Both the position numbers and the translations under genes were made by a program. Below are positions 1 to 7,910 of a stretch of 64,000 nt of DNA, one piece after another (the stretch's first letter is position 1; each line of letters begins with the position of its first letter). Origin of the DNA: CAWACP01 sp963780655. Lineage in GTDB: Bacteria; Acidobacteriota; Terriglobia; Bryobacterales; Bryobacteraceae. Under the pieces are notes generated by a model that saw only the letters and a program-made list of their open reading frames with translations, searched no databases and was not told the origin of the DNA. The stretch is from contig CAWACP010000004.1 of assembly GCA_963780655.1 (NCBI GenBank), forward strand, positions 1,798,001 through 1,862,000, given 5' to 3'.

Positions 1-521
1 GTTTTTGTCGTCTGCCCTGCCCGGGCACTCGACCATGGCCAGTCTTCGACCGCATTCACCAGACCGGCTTTGACTGGATTTCGCTCAACATAACGGACCG
101 CGCTGTTGAGTTCCTCCCGGGAACGAATCCAGTGATCGTACGACTCAGCCTGCCAGAATGGCAGTCCCGTTCGGCCGAGGATCTGATTAGCGATGCGTCC
201 TGTCCGGCCCTTCAGCCATCGCAGAACGTCTGCGAGGGACTCTTGCGGTGTTAGTACGAGATGCACATGGTTGGGCATGACGGCCCAGGCGTGAAGAGTG
301 TAGCGGTGGGCTGCCTCGCCGTAGCGAATGGCACTTGCGACCATCCCGGCAATCCGATGGTCTGACAGCCAGCGTGGGCCCGAGTGGTCGTTGTCGAGTT
401 GCTCGTCGTACTTGATGACGGATGCAGCGTGATGAGCAGGCAGGGAACCGGCCAGCCGCCACGTCAGGAAGATCGAGGCGCCGTCTGGAATCCAGTGAGG
501 GAGTGTGCGGCGATACTGCAT
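1..521 (-). CDS. REP-associated tyrosine transposase (RAYT-A), truncated by window edge
   Basis: Single-strand HUH/Y1-type transposase of the IS200-like RAYT group, which is thought to mobilise short palindromic REP sequences. Reading from an ATG at 521 leftward the frame is open to base 1 (about 173 codons). The HUH pair is in MPNHVHLVL (about residues 82-90); the presumed catalytic Tyr is in the family signature RYVERNPVKAGLV; the tail WPWSSARAGQTTK is also typical of these proteins. The last visible codons are part of a family-A palindrome (bases 1-31), and more palindromes lie just upstream of the start (540-653). It resembles RAYT-B at 43717-44298 in both motifs and layout. No stop codon lies inside the window, so the exact C-terminus is unknown. 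Confidence 0.88.
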   Translation of the reverse strand, partial: MQYRRTLPHWIPDGASIFLTWRLAGSLPAHHAASVIKYDEQLDNDHSGPRWLSDHRIAGMVASAIRYGEAAHRYTLHAWAVMPNHVHLVLTPQESLADVLRWLKGRTGRIANQILGRTGLPFWQAESYDHWIRSREELNSAVRYVERNPVKAGLVNAVEDWPWSSARAGQTTK

Positions 522-539
522 TGGCCAGAGCCCGGGGAT

Positions 540-653
540 GGCAGACGACACAAACCGATCGTCTGCCCCACGGGGAACAGTCGCGTGTTCCAGGTGAAGC
601 TCTCAGAAAATTTGTGACAGTGTGGGGCAGACGATCGGTTTTCGTCGTCTGCC
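540..653. repeat. Family-A REP palindromes upstream of RAYT-A (two inverted copies)
   Basis: Two copies in opposite orientation, 540-575 and 622-653. Each is an imperfect palindrome with 9-base arms GGCAGACGA and TCGTCTGCC around a loop of about 10 bases, bordered on one side by GTGGGG or CCCCAC. The second copy is flanked by the 13-base direct repeat GCTCTCAGAAAAT (599-611 and 656-668). Other copies of the family are at 8958-9042, 36311-36399, 55629-55710 and 58766-58848. Confidence 0.9.
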
Positions 654-667
654 ACGCTCTCAGAAAA

Positions 668-1732
668 TCAAGGTTCCAGCAGCGTGACGCTGTTTTCCAT
701 ACGGCTCTCGCCGCCGTCGTTCACCACGAACCGCGGCTGCCTGCGATTCCACAGTGACGCGCCGCAATACTCGCCGTCCTTGCGCAGCGCATAGTAATCG
801 ATATCGAACTGGGCGAGGCGCGCCCGGTCGTTATTGAAGTTCCGGGCGATCCGCTTCAGCACGTCCAGACAAGCCTCGCGCGGGGTCATGCCGTGGCGCA
901 TGTTTTCGACCACGGTGTGGCCGCCGGCGACGCGGATGTTCTCCTCGCCGCGACCCGTGGACCCGGCCCCGCCGACGTCCTGATCGACATAAAGACCCGC
1001 GCCGACGATCGGCGAATCGCCAACGCGCCCGGCGATCTTCCACGCGAGCCCGCTGGTGGTGGTGACGCCGGACATCTCGCCCTTCGCGTTCAGAGCCAGG
1101 CAGTTGATGGTGCCTGTCGGCGGATGCCGCGCCACTTGTTCCGCCCATGCCAGCGTCTTCTCGTCGACGCCGGGAAACTGCTCCTTCAGCCAACTGGCGT
1201 CCAGCTCGCTCGACCAGTTAGTGTGCCCTTCGCGGTCGCGCATCGACCGCTTCCACACCAGCCATGCGATGCGCGCCTCGTCAGTGAGCAGATCCACGTC
1301 GTGAAAACCCATGTCGCGGGCGAACTGGGCCGCGCCCGCGCCCACGATCATGATGTGGTCGGTCTGCTCCATTACCAGCTTCGCCACCTTCGAGGGCGTC
1401 TTGACGTTGCTGATGGCCCCCACCGATCCGCAGCGCCGCGAGGGCCCGTGCATCACGCACGAATCAAGCTCCACCACGCCGTCTTCATTCGGCAGCCCGC
1501 CGTAGCCCACCGAATGGTCGTTGGGGTCCTCTTCCACGATGTTCACGCCGGCCACAACGGCGTCCAGGGTGTCGCCGCCGCCATGCAGTATTTCCATGGC
1601 TCGCGCGCAGGCGTGCAGCCCGTTGTGGCTGGAGATTACGATATTCTTCGGCGCACTCGCCGTGTTATCCGCCAGCGCCGCACCCGCGGCGATTGCGCCC
1701 GCTGCGCCCTGAAACATTTCGCGTCGTGTCAT
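668..1732 (-). CDS. N4-(beta-N-acetylglucosaminyl)-L-asparaginase (glycosylasparaginase, Ntn hydrolase)
   Basis: Cleaves the GlcNAc-Asn bond of glycoasparagines; a self-processing N-terminal-nucleophile hydrolase of the asparaginase-2 family. 354 residues. The predicted autocleavage and nucleophile Thr is in PPTGTINC (about residue 209), followed by the family-typical SGLAWKIAGRVGDSPIVGAG and a GGAGSTGRGEENI segment. The N-terminus has a twin-arginine-like TRREMF followed by an Ala/Gly-rich hydrophobic stretch, so export by Tat is likely. It is transcribed divergently from aroA, with 60 bases between the start codons. Its stop codon abuts a duplicated 13-mer next to a family-A palindrome. Confidence 0.9.
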   Translation of the reverse strand: MTRREMFQGAAGAIAAGAALADNTASAPKNIVISSHNGLHACARAMEILHGGGDTLDAVVAGVNIVEEDPNDHSVGYGGLPNEDGVVELDSCVMHGPSRRCGSVGAISNVKTPSKVAKLVMEQTDHIMIVGAGAAQFARDMGFHDVDLLTDEARIAWLVWKRSMRDREGHTNWSSELDASWLKEQFPGVDEKTLAWAEQVARHPPTGTINCLALNAKGEMSGVTTTSGLAWKIAGRVGDSPIVGAGLYVDQDVGGAGSTGRGEENIRVAGGHTVVENMRHGMTPREACLDVLKRIARNFNNDRARLAQFDIDYYALRKDGEYCGASLWNRRQPRFVVNDGGESRMENSVTLLEP

Positions 1733-1756
1733 CGTCGGCAGTCTCCTTCCGCTATT

Positions 1757-1782
1757 CAGTTACACTATCCAGTTACACTATC
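1757..1782. repeat. Perfect 13-bp tandem duplication in the divergent asparaginase/aroA promoter region
   Basis: CAGTTACACTATC occurs twice head to tail (1757-1769 and 1770-1782) in the 60-base gap between the divergent starts at 1732 and 1793. It could duplicate a regulator site or a promoter element (TACACT on the + strand is a weak -10 match). No function can be read from the sequence alone. Confidence 0.8.
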
Positions 1783-1792
1783 TCTGTTCCCG

Positions 1793-3073
1793 ATGATCCA
1801 GCAAATTTCGCCGGCGCGATCGGTCAGCGGCGCGATCGCGCTTCCCGGCGATAAATCCATCTCGCACCGCTACGGCATGCTCGCCTCCATCGCTGAAGGC
1901 GCGTCGAAGATACGGAATTATTCGACCGGCGCCGATTGCCAGTCGACGCTCGCCTGCATGCGCGCGCTGGGAATCGGCATCGAAAAAAGCGACGGCGAGA
2001 CGGTGATCGAGGGCAAAGGGCTCGACGGGCTCAGCGCGCCGGTTGAGATGCTGGACGCCGGTAATTCCGGTTCGACCATCAGAATGCTGTCGGGCATTCT
2101 CGCGGCGCAGCCGTTCGAGACCCGCATCGGCGGCGACGAATCGCTCTCGCGTCGTCCCATGGAGCGGATCATGGCGCCGCTGGCGCTGATGGGGGCGCGC
2201 ATCGAGGCGCGTGAGGACCGCTATCCGCCGCTTACCATCCATGGCGGCGCGCTGCAAGCGATCGATTATCCGCTGCCGGTGGCCAGCGCCCAGGTGAAGT
2301 CGTGCGTGCTCTTCGCCGGGCTGTTCGCGGATGGCCGGACAGTGGTGCGGGAACCGGTCCGCACACGCGACCACAGCGAGTTGGCGCTGCGGGAACTGGG
2401 CGCCGACATCGAGAGCAGCCGCGGGGTGATCGCGCTGCGGGGCCGGCCGCACCTGCAACCCCTCGAGCTCTATGTTCCCGGCGACCTGTCTTCAGCGGCT
2501 TTCTTCCTCGTGGCGGCGCAGTTAGTCGCCGAGGCGGACCTGGTGATTCGCGGCGTCGGACTCAATCCCACGCGCTCGGCGCTGCTCGACTTTCTGGTGG
2601 GAATGGGCGCCGGCATCAGGGTGCTGGACGTTCAGCAGACCGCCGGGGAACTGATCGGCGATCTGCGGGTTCGCAAATCGCGCGTGACCGGAGGCCGCAT
2701 CGAGGGCGCGCTCACCGCGGCCCTCATCGACGAAATTCCGGCGCTGGCGGTGCTGGGCGCGGCGAGCGAAGAAGGCCTCTGGGTGAACGACGCCCGCGAG
2801 CTGAGGGTAAAGGAGACGGACCGCATTGCCACCATCGCGGAGAACTTCTCGCGCATGGGACTGCGCATCGACGTGCGGCCGGACGGATTCGACGTGCCCG
2901 GACGGCAGCAGTTTCACGCGGCGGAGCTGGATTCGTTCGGCGATCATCGCATCGCCATGGCCTTCTCGGTGGCCGCGCTCGCGGCGGACGGCCCTTGCAC
3001 TATACTTGGTGCTGAAGCGGCCGCGGTATCCTTCCCCGAATTTTTCGACACGCTGAGCGCAATCAGCAGGTGA
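1793..3073 (+). CDS. aroA: 3-phosphoshikimate 1-carboxyvinyltransferase (EPSP synthase)
   Basis: Transfers the enolpyruvyl group of PEP to shikimate-3-phosphate, the sixth step of the shikimate pathway. 426 residues, the normal length. The start at 1793 (MIQQISPARSVSG) places the first conserved motif LPGDKSISHR at about residue 18; the frame stays open far upstream but only as antisense of the asparaginase gene. Further motifs: NSGSTIRML, GDESLSRRPM, SAQVKSCVLFAG, RDHSE, LNPTRS, RVKETDRI and FGDHRIAMAF. The set GDKS, SAQ-x-K, R-D-H-S-E and N-P-T-R matches what is described for class II (CP4-like) EPSP synthases; glyphosate response is not inferable with certainty. The kinase gene downstream overlaps its stop codon. 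Confidence 0.96.
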   Translation: MIQQISPARSVSGAIALPGDKSISHRYGMLASIAEGASKIRNYSTGADCQSTLACMRALGIGIEKSDGETVIEGKGLDGLSAPVEMLDAGNSGSTIRMLSGILAAQPFETRIGGDESLSRRPMERIMAPLALMGARIEAREDRYPPLTIHGGALQAIDYPLPVASAQVKSCVLFAGLFADGRTVVREPVRTRDHSELALRELGADIESSRGVIALRGRPHLQPLELYVPGDLSSAAFFLVAAQLVAEADLVIRGVGLNPTRSALLDFLVGMGAGIRVLDVQQTAGELIGDLRVRKSRVTGGRIEGALTAALIDEIPALAVLGAASEEGLWVNDARELRVKETDRIATIAENFSRMGLRIDVRPDGFDVPGRQQFHAAELDSFGDHRIAMAFSVAALAADGPCTILGAEAAAVSFPEFFDTLSAISR

Positions 3074-3678
3074 CATACATGCAGACAGCAGACCTCACGC
3101 TGGAAGGCCTCGTACACGATCTGAACAACGTGTTTCAGACCATCGACGAGGCGGCCGAACTGCTCCACACCGAGACGAAGTGGAAACGAGTGGCGGGGGC
3201 CATCGAACGCAGCGTCGAACGGGGAAGGCGGATCGTCTGGAGCCTGATGGACAGCAGCCATGAGCAAGCCGATCTGGCGCCGGTGGTGGAGAGCTCGGTG
3301 GCGTTCGCCGAGGACTACCTCGAGTGCGCCCGCGGCGCAACGGTGGAGTTCGAGATCAGCGTGGACCAGGATGTGCGCGTGCCTGGCAGCGCATCCGTGT
3401 GGGAACGCGTGCTGGTGAACCTGCTGCTGAACGCGGCGCAGGCGGGCGCGCGGAAAGTGGCCATCATCGGGCGGCGCGGCGAGATCTGCATTCGCGATGA
3501 TGGACGCGGCATCTCCGAACAGGTTCTGCCCAGATTGTTCGAACAGCGCCATTCGGCGGGTGCGGCTCTGCACGGCATCGGGCTGTCGATCGTGCGCTCG
3601 TTCGTGGAGCAGAATAACGGATCGATATCGGCGCGCAACCGGCCGGACGGCGGCGCGGAGTTTCTGATCAGGACGTGA
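3070..3678 (+). CDS. Small sensor histidine kinase-like ATPase
   Basis: About 202 residues with a dimerisation/phosphoacceptor-like helix (H in VHDLNNVFQT near residue 16) and a complete HATPase_c domain: N box NLLLNAAQAGA, G1 box IRDDGRGI, G2 box HGIGLSIVRSF. No transmembrane segment, PAS domain or receiver is present, so it is a minimal cytosolic kinase. The GTG at 3070 overlaps the aroA TGA (GTGA), which suggests translational coupling; an ATG at 3079 is an alternative start. No response-regulator gene is adjacent, so its partner is unknown. The H-box type recalls NtrB-like kinases (inference). Confidence 0.85.
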   Translation: MTYMQTADLTLEGLVHDLNNVFQTIDEAAELLHTETKWKRVAGAIERSVERGRRIVWSLMDSSHEQADLAPVVESSVAFAEDYLECARGATVEFEISVDQDVRVPGSASVWERVLVNLLLNAAQAGARKVAIIGRRGEICIRDDGRGISEQVLPRLFEQRHSAGAALHGIGLSIVRSFVEQNNGSISARNRPDGGAEFLIRT

Positions 3679-3692
3679 TTCGTAACGCGCGT

Positions 3693-4595
3693 TTACGGAG
3701 TCGAGTGCGTAAGCGATCTCAGGAAATCCGCCGCGACGTCGCGCACCGGCCGGTGCTTTCCATCCACTTCATAATTCATGCGCTGCATGGCGGCGGCGTC
3801 GATACGTCCCGAGAGCGCATCGAGCGCGGCCTCCAGCCCCGGATGTTGCGCCAGCGAATCGAACCGTACGGCGATGCTCGCCTGGTACGGCGGAAACGCT
3901 TTGCGGTCGTCCACCAGCACCTTGAGGTCGAGAGCCGACAGCAGTCCGTCGGTAGCGTTTCCGGCGGCCATGTCCACCTGTTGCTGCTCGAGCGCGCGAT
4001 ACAGCAGCCCCAGATCCATGGTCTTCGGGAGCGCGGTCCAGTGCAGGCCCGGATATGACCTCATCAGAGTGTCATACCCGTCCGGGCGCGTGAGGAATTC
4101 GTAGCCCACGCCCAGCGTCCACGGCGAGGCTCGCTTCTCCGCGTCGCTGATGCTTACGTAGTGGCCGCTGCGGGCGTCCGCCCCGCGAATCACCATCGCG
4201 AAGGAATTATTGAAGCCGAGAGGAGCGCACCACTTGACCATGAAATTCGAGGCGTACTCGGCGCGCACGCGATCGAGCGCCAGCGCGGGATCGGACACCG
4301 GCGCGTGCTTCAGAATGGCCGTGTATGCGGTGCCCGTGTACTCCGGATACATATCGATCTCTTTCGCCAGCAGCGCCTGATGCGCCAGCAGCGAGCCGCC
4401 CAGATTGAAGCGGCGCTGCACGGCCGCGTGCAGCCGATTCTCAATCTGCTGCGCGATGATCTCGCCTAAAACGAGCTGTTCAGTGAAGTTCTTCGAACCG
4501 ACTATGATCGGCTTCGGCCCTCCGCATCCCGCAAGCAGCAGAATGAAGGCCGCTACGGCCAGTGTCCTCAGCGATTCCTCCAGTACTACAAACAA
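3693..4595 (-). CDS. Osmoprotectant (glycine betaine/choline)-type ABC transporter substrate-binding lipoprotein
   Basis: 300 residues of the OpuAC/ProX-OsmX type. The N-terminal hydrophobic segment ends in the lipobox LLAGC, so the protein is a predicted lipoprotein. Family motifs are GSKNFTEQLVLGEI near the N-terminus and EIDMYPEYTGTAY about residue 90; these form part of the quaternary-amine binding fold. No ABC ATPase or permease gene is next to it, so its transporter partner must be encoded elsewhere. It is convergent with the kinase gene (14 bases between stops). A family-E repeat lies immediately upstream of the start. Confidence 0.85.
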   Translation of the reverse strand: MFVVLEESLRTLAVAAFILLLAGCGGPKPIIVGSKNFTEQLVLGEIIAQQIENRLHAAVQRRFNLGGSLLAHQALLAKEIDMYPEYTGTAYTAILKHAPVSDPALALDRVRAEYASNFMVKWCAPLGFNNSFAMVIRGADARSGHYVSISDAEKRASPWTLGVGYEFLTRPDGYDTLMRSYPGLHWTALPKTMDLGLLYRALEQQQVDMAAGNATDGLLSALDLKVLVDDRKAFPPYQASIAVRFDSLAQHPGLEAALDALSGRIDAAAMQRMNYEVDGKHRPVRDVAADFLRSLTHSTP

Positions 4596-4608
4596 TATCG
4601 AGCTCGTT

Positions 4609-4646
4609 ACCGCTCCCTCACGGTCGCGGCTCAGAAACGCCGGCTT
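4609..4646. repeat. Family-E interspersed repeat, copy 1
   Basis: Contains CGCTCCCTCACGGTCGCGGC followed by TCAGAAACGC. Near-identical copies are at 13642-13672 and 20294-20320. The CCGCGA/TCGCGG-type half sites give some dyad symmetry. All three copies lie just outside coding sequence. Confidence 0.75.
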
Positions 4647-4678
4647 CGCGTCGCCATGAGTCGCCTGCCGGCGCGCCG

Positions 4679-7129
4679 CTATTTCTGATTCGCGGTGACC
4701 GAAGAGGCCAGAATATCGTAGTTCGCGTTCAGGAGCATGCGGCGGGGCCGTTTAGGCAACAGGAATCTAATCTCGTTGCTGGTCATCGTTCCGGCCAGCG
4801 GCACGCCGCCCAGTTTCACGACGCGGCCGTCCAGATCGGCATAGAGCGGCACGCGCATTTTGAAGTCCTGCGAAACGTCGGATTGCGAGATGCGCCCCGT
4901 GAACTGCGTTCTGCCGCCGGGGGCGTCAGTGAGCGAGTACTCGAGGCGATAGCCGGGAAGCTCCGTTCCGTATACCCACTCTTTGAAAAACCAGGCCATG
5001 GAGTGATTGCCGTCGATGTCCATCTCAGGCGTCATGTGCTTCTCGACAACCTTCTGAAACTGCTCCGTGGAGGCGCTCCTGTTCGAGTAAGCGCCGACGA
5101 AATCGTGCATCATGTCGATAAACGCTTTGTCGCCATCGCGGCCCTGCATCAGGTAACGGAGCATGTGGAGGACATAGCCGCCTTTGGAGTAGACCAGAGC
5201 CTGATACGCGTTCTCGGTTTTGTACGTGATCAGGCGCTCTCCCAGCCACAACGGGCCCGCCTCCGTGGCCCGCAGGCCGAATGCATTTCTATCGACCACA
5301 TCCTTGCGGTTCGTTTCGAGATATTGATGATATTTCTCCGGAGTTTTCTCAGTGAGCTGGAGAAATAATCCCGCCGAAAAGTCCGCGAAACCTTCCGACA
5401 ACCATTGATCGTGGTACGAGGCGAAGCCCACCAGATGCCCCCACCATTGGTGCGAGACCTCGTGCGCGGTCACTTCGTCGATGAACTCGCCGAACTTGAA
5501 CGCATTGCGGCCGAGGAGTTGCCAGCGGCGAGTGGAATCGAGGAACGCGCTGACCGGAAGATAGATCAGCGTGGGCCACGACTGCCCAAAGTTGAACGCC
5601 GGCTGCTGGGTCACGGCGATTCTGTCATAAGGCAGCTTCCCGAACCAGAGCTCGAAAGCGCGCATCGAATTGAGGGTGTCGATCAGGACGTTGTCGGCCA
5701 TGGACGAGGGACTGAGTATGTTCGATCCGTCCGCCGCCCGCAGATAATCAGGCGCCTCGCCGGTCGCGTAGGCTTCCAGATGGTGATTTGTCGTCTCGTC
5801 GATGCGCTCTTTTTTCTTGTAATCGCCGCAATTAAAGCCGGCGACCGGCGTCGGGACGTCCGATTTCCATTCCGTAAGCAGTTGGTTGCCGTCGCGAGAC
5901 TGATTCACCAACTTTCCGATGCTGACCACGGTCAGGTGTTTCGGCGCAAGGAACGACAGGTCGAAGGTGGCGCGGTCCTGATTGAAGGAGACGCTCGGGT
6001 ACCAGTTCTCGCGCGCGCCGACGGCGTAATTGCCGTTGCCCTCGTCGTGCACCACTTTGTCGCCTTCATAATCCATATCGATTTCGTAGCTTCGGTTCTT
6101 CTCGGTTGGCTCGGGAAGCACCACGTACAACGAGCCGTCCTGTTTGCGGCTCTCCTGGATAAAGCCGATCTTCGGCCCTTTGGTGATCCGCACGTGGGCG
6201 ACGCGGAGGTTCGGAAGCAGATTAAACGGAATCACGCGGTCGCCATCGCGGCGGGCTTTGAACTGGATGTGTACCGTGGCGCCAAGGTGATCCTTGTGTC
6301 CGATCTGCGCGTCGATACGGTAATGCTCCGGCGCGCCGATTCGATGATCTTCGTTGGAAGACGCCGTGTGCTTCGCCCACTCCTCGGCCGTGTGCGTGAG
6401 ATACCAGATGCCGTCCTGCTTCTCGTTGAGGTCGAGGTTGATGAGCGCCACCTCCTCGGGACTCATGTCCGGCATGGCGCCGTTCGGCTGCACCAGAAAG
6501 CGCAGATGGGCATGTTTCCGGCCGTGCAGGAAGGCCGTGAACGAACGCGGCGCCCCGGGGTTGTAGAGGTCCAGCAAAAGGAGCGCCTCGATATTCGGCA
6601 CGTGTGCGTTGAAGAGCTCGTACTCCACCATGGAGCGCGGCTCCTCGATGCGCCGGCGCAATTCGCCGCGATATTCCTGCAGCGCCGAATCGTTTTTGGC
6701 TGAAGCGGCGATGGCATGGCTTTGCCCGCGAATCTCCTCGTAAGTGCCATCGGTGAAGCAGAGCAGCGCGGAAACGAGATCTTCCTCGAAAACTTTCGAG
6801 CCTGTGATCAGTTCGAGATGCTGCCCTTCTACCGGCAGGGCCGGATCGAGCCGGAAGCGAGCGTCGCCGGTGAAAACGGCGATGGGCCTCCTGCCCAGCA
6901 CCGGCGCAATGAAGCTGATTTCGCCGGTTTTCAGCGTCAGCGTGCCCACGTCGCGCTGCAAAGCGATGTTTTCGACGCGATACGTTTCCGCGAGCGCGGC
7001 ATCGCGTAAAGCCCGGTAATTCGAATCGGAATTCGCACCGGCGGCGGGTGCAGGCAGCACTTCGGCCGCGACTGCAGCCGGCGCACACAAGGCCAGCGCA
7101 ATTAAGAAAACGATTACGAGCCGATTCAT
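4679..7129 (-). CDS. M1 family zinc metallopeptidase (aminopeptidase N-like), secreted
   Basis: 816 residues. Residues 1-22 form a Sec signal peptide (MNRLVIVFLIALALCAPAAV). The zinc site HEVSH of the HExxH motif is at about residue 555, with the third ligand Glu in LSEGFADF about 20 residues on, as in gluzincins. The long N-terminal half has the beta-sandwich look of M1 enzymes but the aminopeptidase GAMEN motif is not evident, so the exact substrate preference is uncertain. Probably a periplasmic or outer-membrane-side peptidase. It stands alone in transcription; downstream is the family-E repeat and the binding lipoprotein. Confidence 0.9.
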   Translation of the reverse strand: MNRLVIVFLIALALCAPAAVAAEVLPAPAAGANSDSNYRALRDAALAETYRVENIALQRDVGTLTLKTGEISFIAPVLGRRPIAVFTGDARFRLDPALPVEGQHLELITGSKVFEEDLVSALLCFTDGTYEEIRGQSHAIAASAKNDSALQEYRGELRRRIEEPRSMVEYELFNAHVPNIEALLLLDLYNPGAPRSFTAFLHGRKHAHLRFLVQPNGAMPDMSPEEVALINLDLNEKQDGIWYLTHTAEEWAKHTASSNEDHRIGAPEHYRIDAQIGHKDHLGATVHIQFKARRDGDRVIPFNLLPNLRVAHVRITKGPKIGFIQESRKQDGSLYVVLPEPTEKNRSYEIDMDYEGDKVVHDEGNGNYAVGARENWYPSVSFNQDRATFDLSFLAPKHLTVVSIGKLVNQSRDGNQLLTEWKSDVPTPVAGFNCGDYKKKERIDETTNHHLEAYATGEAPDYLRAADGSNILSPSSMADNVLIDTLNSMRAFELWFGKLPYDRIAVTQQPAFNFGQSWPTLIYLPVSAFLDSTRRWQLLGRNAFKFGEFIDEVTAHEVSHQWWGHLVGFASYHDQWLSEGFADFSAGLFLQLTEKTPEKYHQYLETNRKDVVDRNAFGLRATEAGPLWLGERLITYKTENAYQALVYSKGGYVLHMLRYLMQGRDGDKAFIDMMHDFVGAYSNRSASTEQFQKVVEKHMTPEMDIDGNHSMAWFFKEWVYGTELPGYRLEYSLTDAPGGRTQFTGRISQSDVSQDFKMRVPLYADLDGRVVKLGGVPLAGTMTSNEIRFLLPKRPRRMLLNANYDILASSVTANQK

Positions 7130-7179
7130 GGCAATTTCGGGATCGGTTCAAGATTATCACAGCGGATCTGAAAATCGCG

Positions 7180-7282
7180 GGCCCCGTGGGGCAGGATTGT
7201 ATCCTGGATTGTATCCTGCGGCCGATTTGCAATCGGACAGGCGGCTTGAAAAGCCGCCGCAGGCTGAAAGCCCGCCCCACTC
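7180..7282. repeat. Cluster of short palindromes between the peptidase and mobA-like genes
   Basis: Four small inverted repeats in a row: CCCCGTGGGG (about 7183-7192), CCGATTTGCAATCGG (7222-7236), a GGCGGCTT/AAGCCGCC hairpin (7241-7257) and a degenerate family-B unit GCAGGCTGAAAGCCCGC (7259-7275). The region is bordered by GTGGGG and CCCCAC halves like the family-C elements. No coding function is visible. It lies upstream of the mobA-like start at 7308. Confidence 0.65.
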
Positions 7283-7307
7283 CGAACACTTTCGCGATAA
7301 TCGGACC

Positions 7308-7910
7308 ATGCCGGGACAGGTATCGGCCGTTATTCTGGCCGCGGGCATGTCCGCCCGCATAGGCGCTCCCAAGCAGTTGCTGCGAATCGGCGGGCGGCCG
7401 GTGCTGCAACACGCGGTCGACAGCGTGCGGCGGTCGAACGTCTCCGGGATCGTGCTCGTACTGGGCGCTGCGGCCGAGCAGATTCAGGCGGAAATTCCGC
7501 TCGATGGCGTACGCGTCGCCATCAATCGCGGCTATGCCGAGGGAATGGCCGGCTCCATCCGCACCGGATTGCTCAACCTAGATCCCGCCGCCGATGCCGC
7601 CGTGATGATGCTCGGGGATCAGCCATTCGTTCAGCCCCGTACCATCAACCAGCTCATCGCTGCCTGGCGCGAGCGGTCTCCGCGCATCGCCCTGCCTGTC
7701 TATAAAGGCGCGCGCGGCAACCCGGCGCTGCTTGATCGCGCGGTGTTTCCGGATGCGCTGCAGCTTCAGGGCGACGCGGGCTTCCGCACGATATTCGGCC
7801 GTTACGCCGAACAAATCCTGAGCGTACCCGTGGACGACCCGGGCATTCTGGCGGACCTCGATACAGCCGCCGATCTGGAGCGCTGTCGGCAATTCTTCAG
7901 CACTGGCTGA
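7308..7910 (+). CDS. MobA-like nucleotidyltransferase (MocA/molybdopterin cytidylyltransferase type)
   Basis: 200 residues, the full length of an NTP-transferase domain. The nucleotide-binding signature is LAAGMSARIGAPKQLL (residues about 10-25); MMLGDQPFV carries the metal-binding Asp; GNPALL is also typical of the MocA/NicB-like group. Such enzymes add CMP or GMP to molybdopterin for molybdenum hydroxylases. The ATG at 7308 starts directly before the conserved QVSAVILAAG. It converges on xdhC with a 14-base overlap; the pairing supports a role in molybdenum hydroxylase maturation, although no hydrolase or hydroxylase structural gene lies in the window. Confidence 0.87.
   Translation: MPGQVSAVILAAGMSARIGAPKQLLRIGGRPVLQHAVDSVRRSNVSGIVLVLGAAAEQIQAEIPLDGVRVAINRGYAEGMAGSIRTGLLNLDPAADAAVMMLGDQPFVQPRTINQLIAAWRERSPRIALPVYKGARGNPALLDRAVFPDALQLQGDAGFRTIFGRYAEQILSVPVDDPGILADLDTAADLERCRQFFSTG

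Noticed and set aside
893..1792. N-terminal extension of aroA by 300 residues
   Set aside because: The extension is antisense to the asparaginase gene; the EPSPS fold starts right after ATG 1793.
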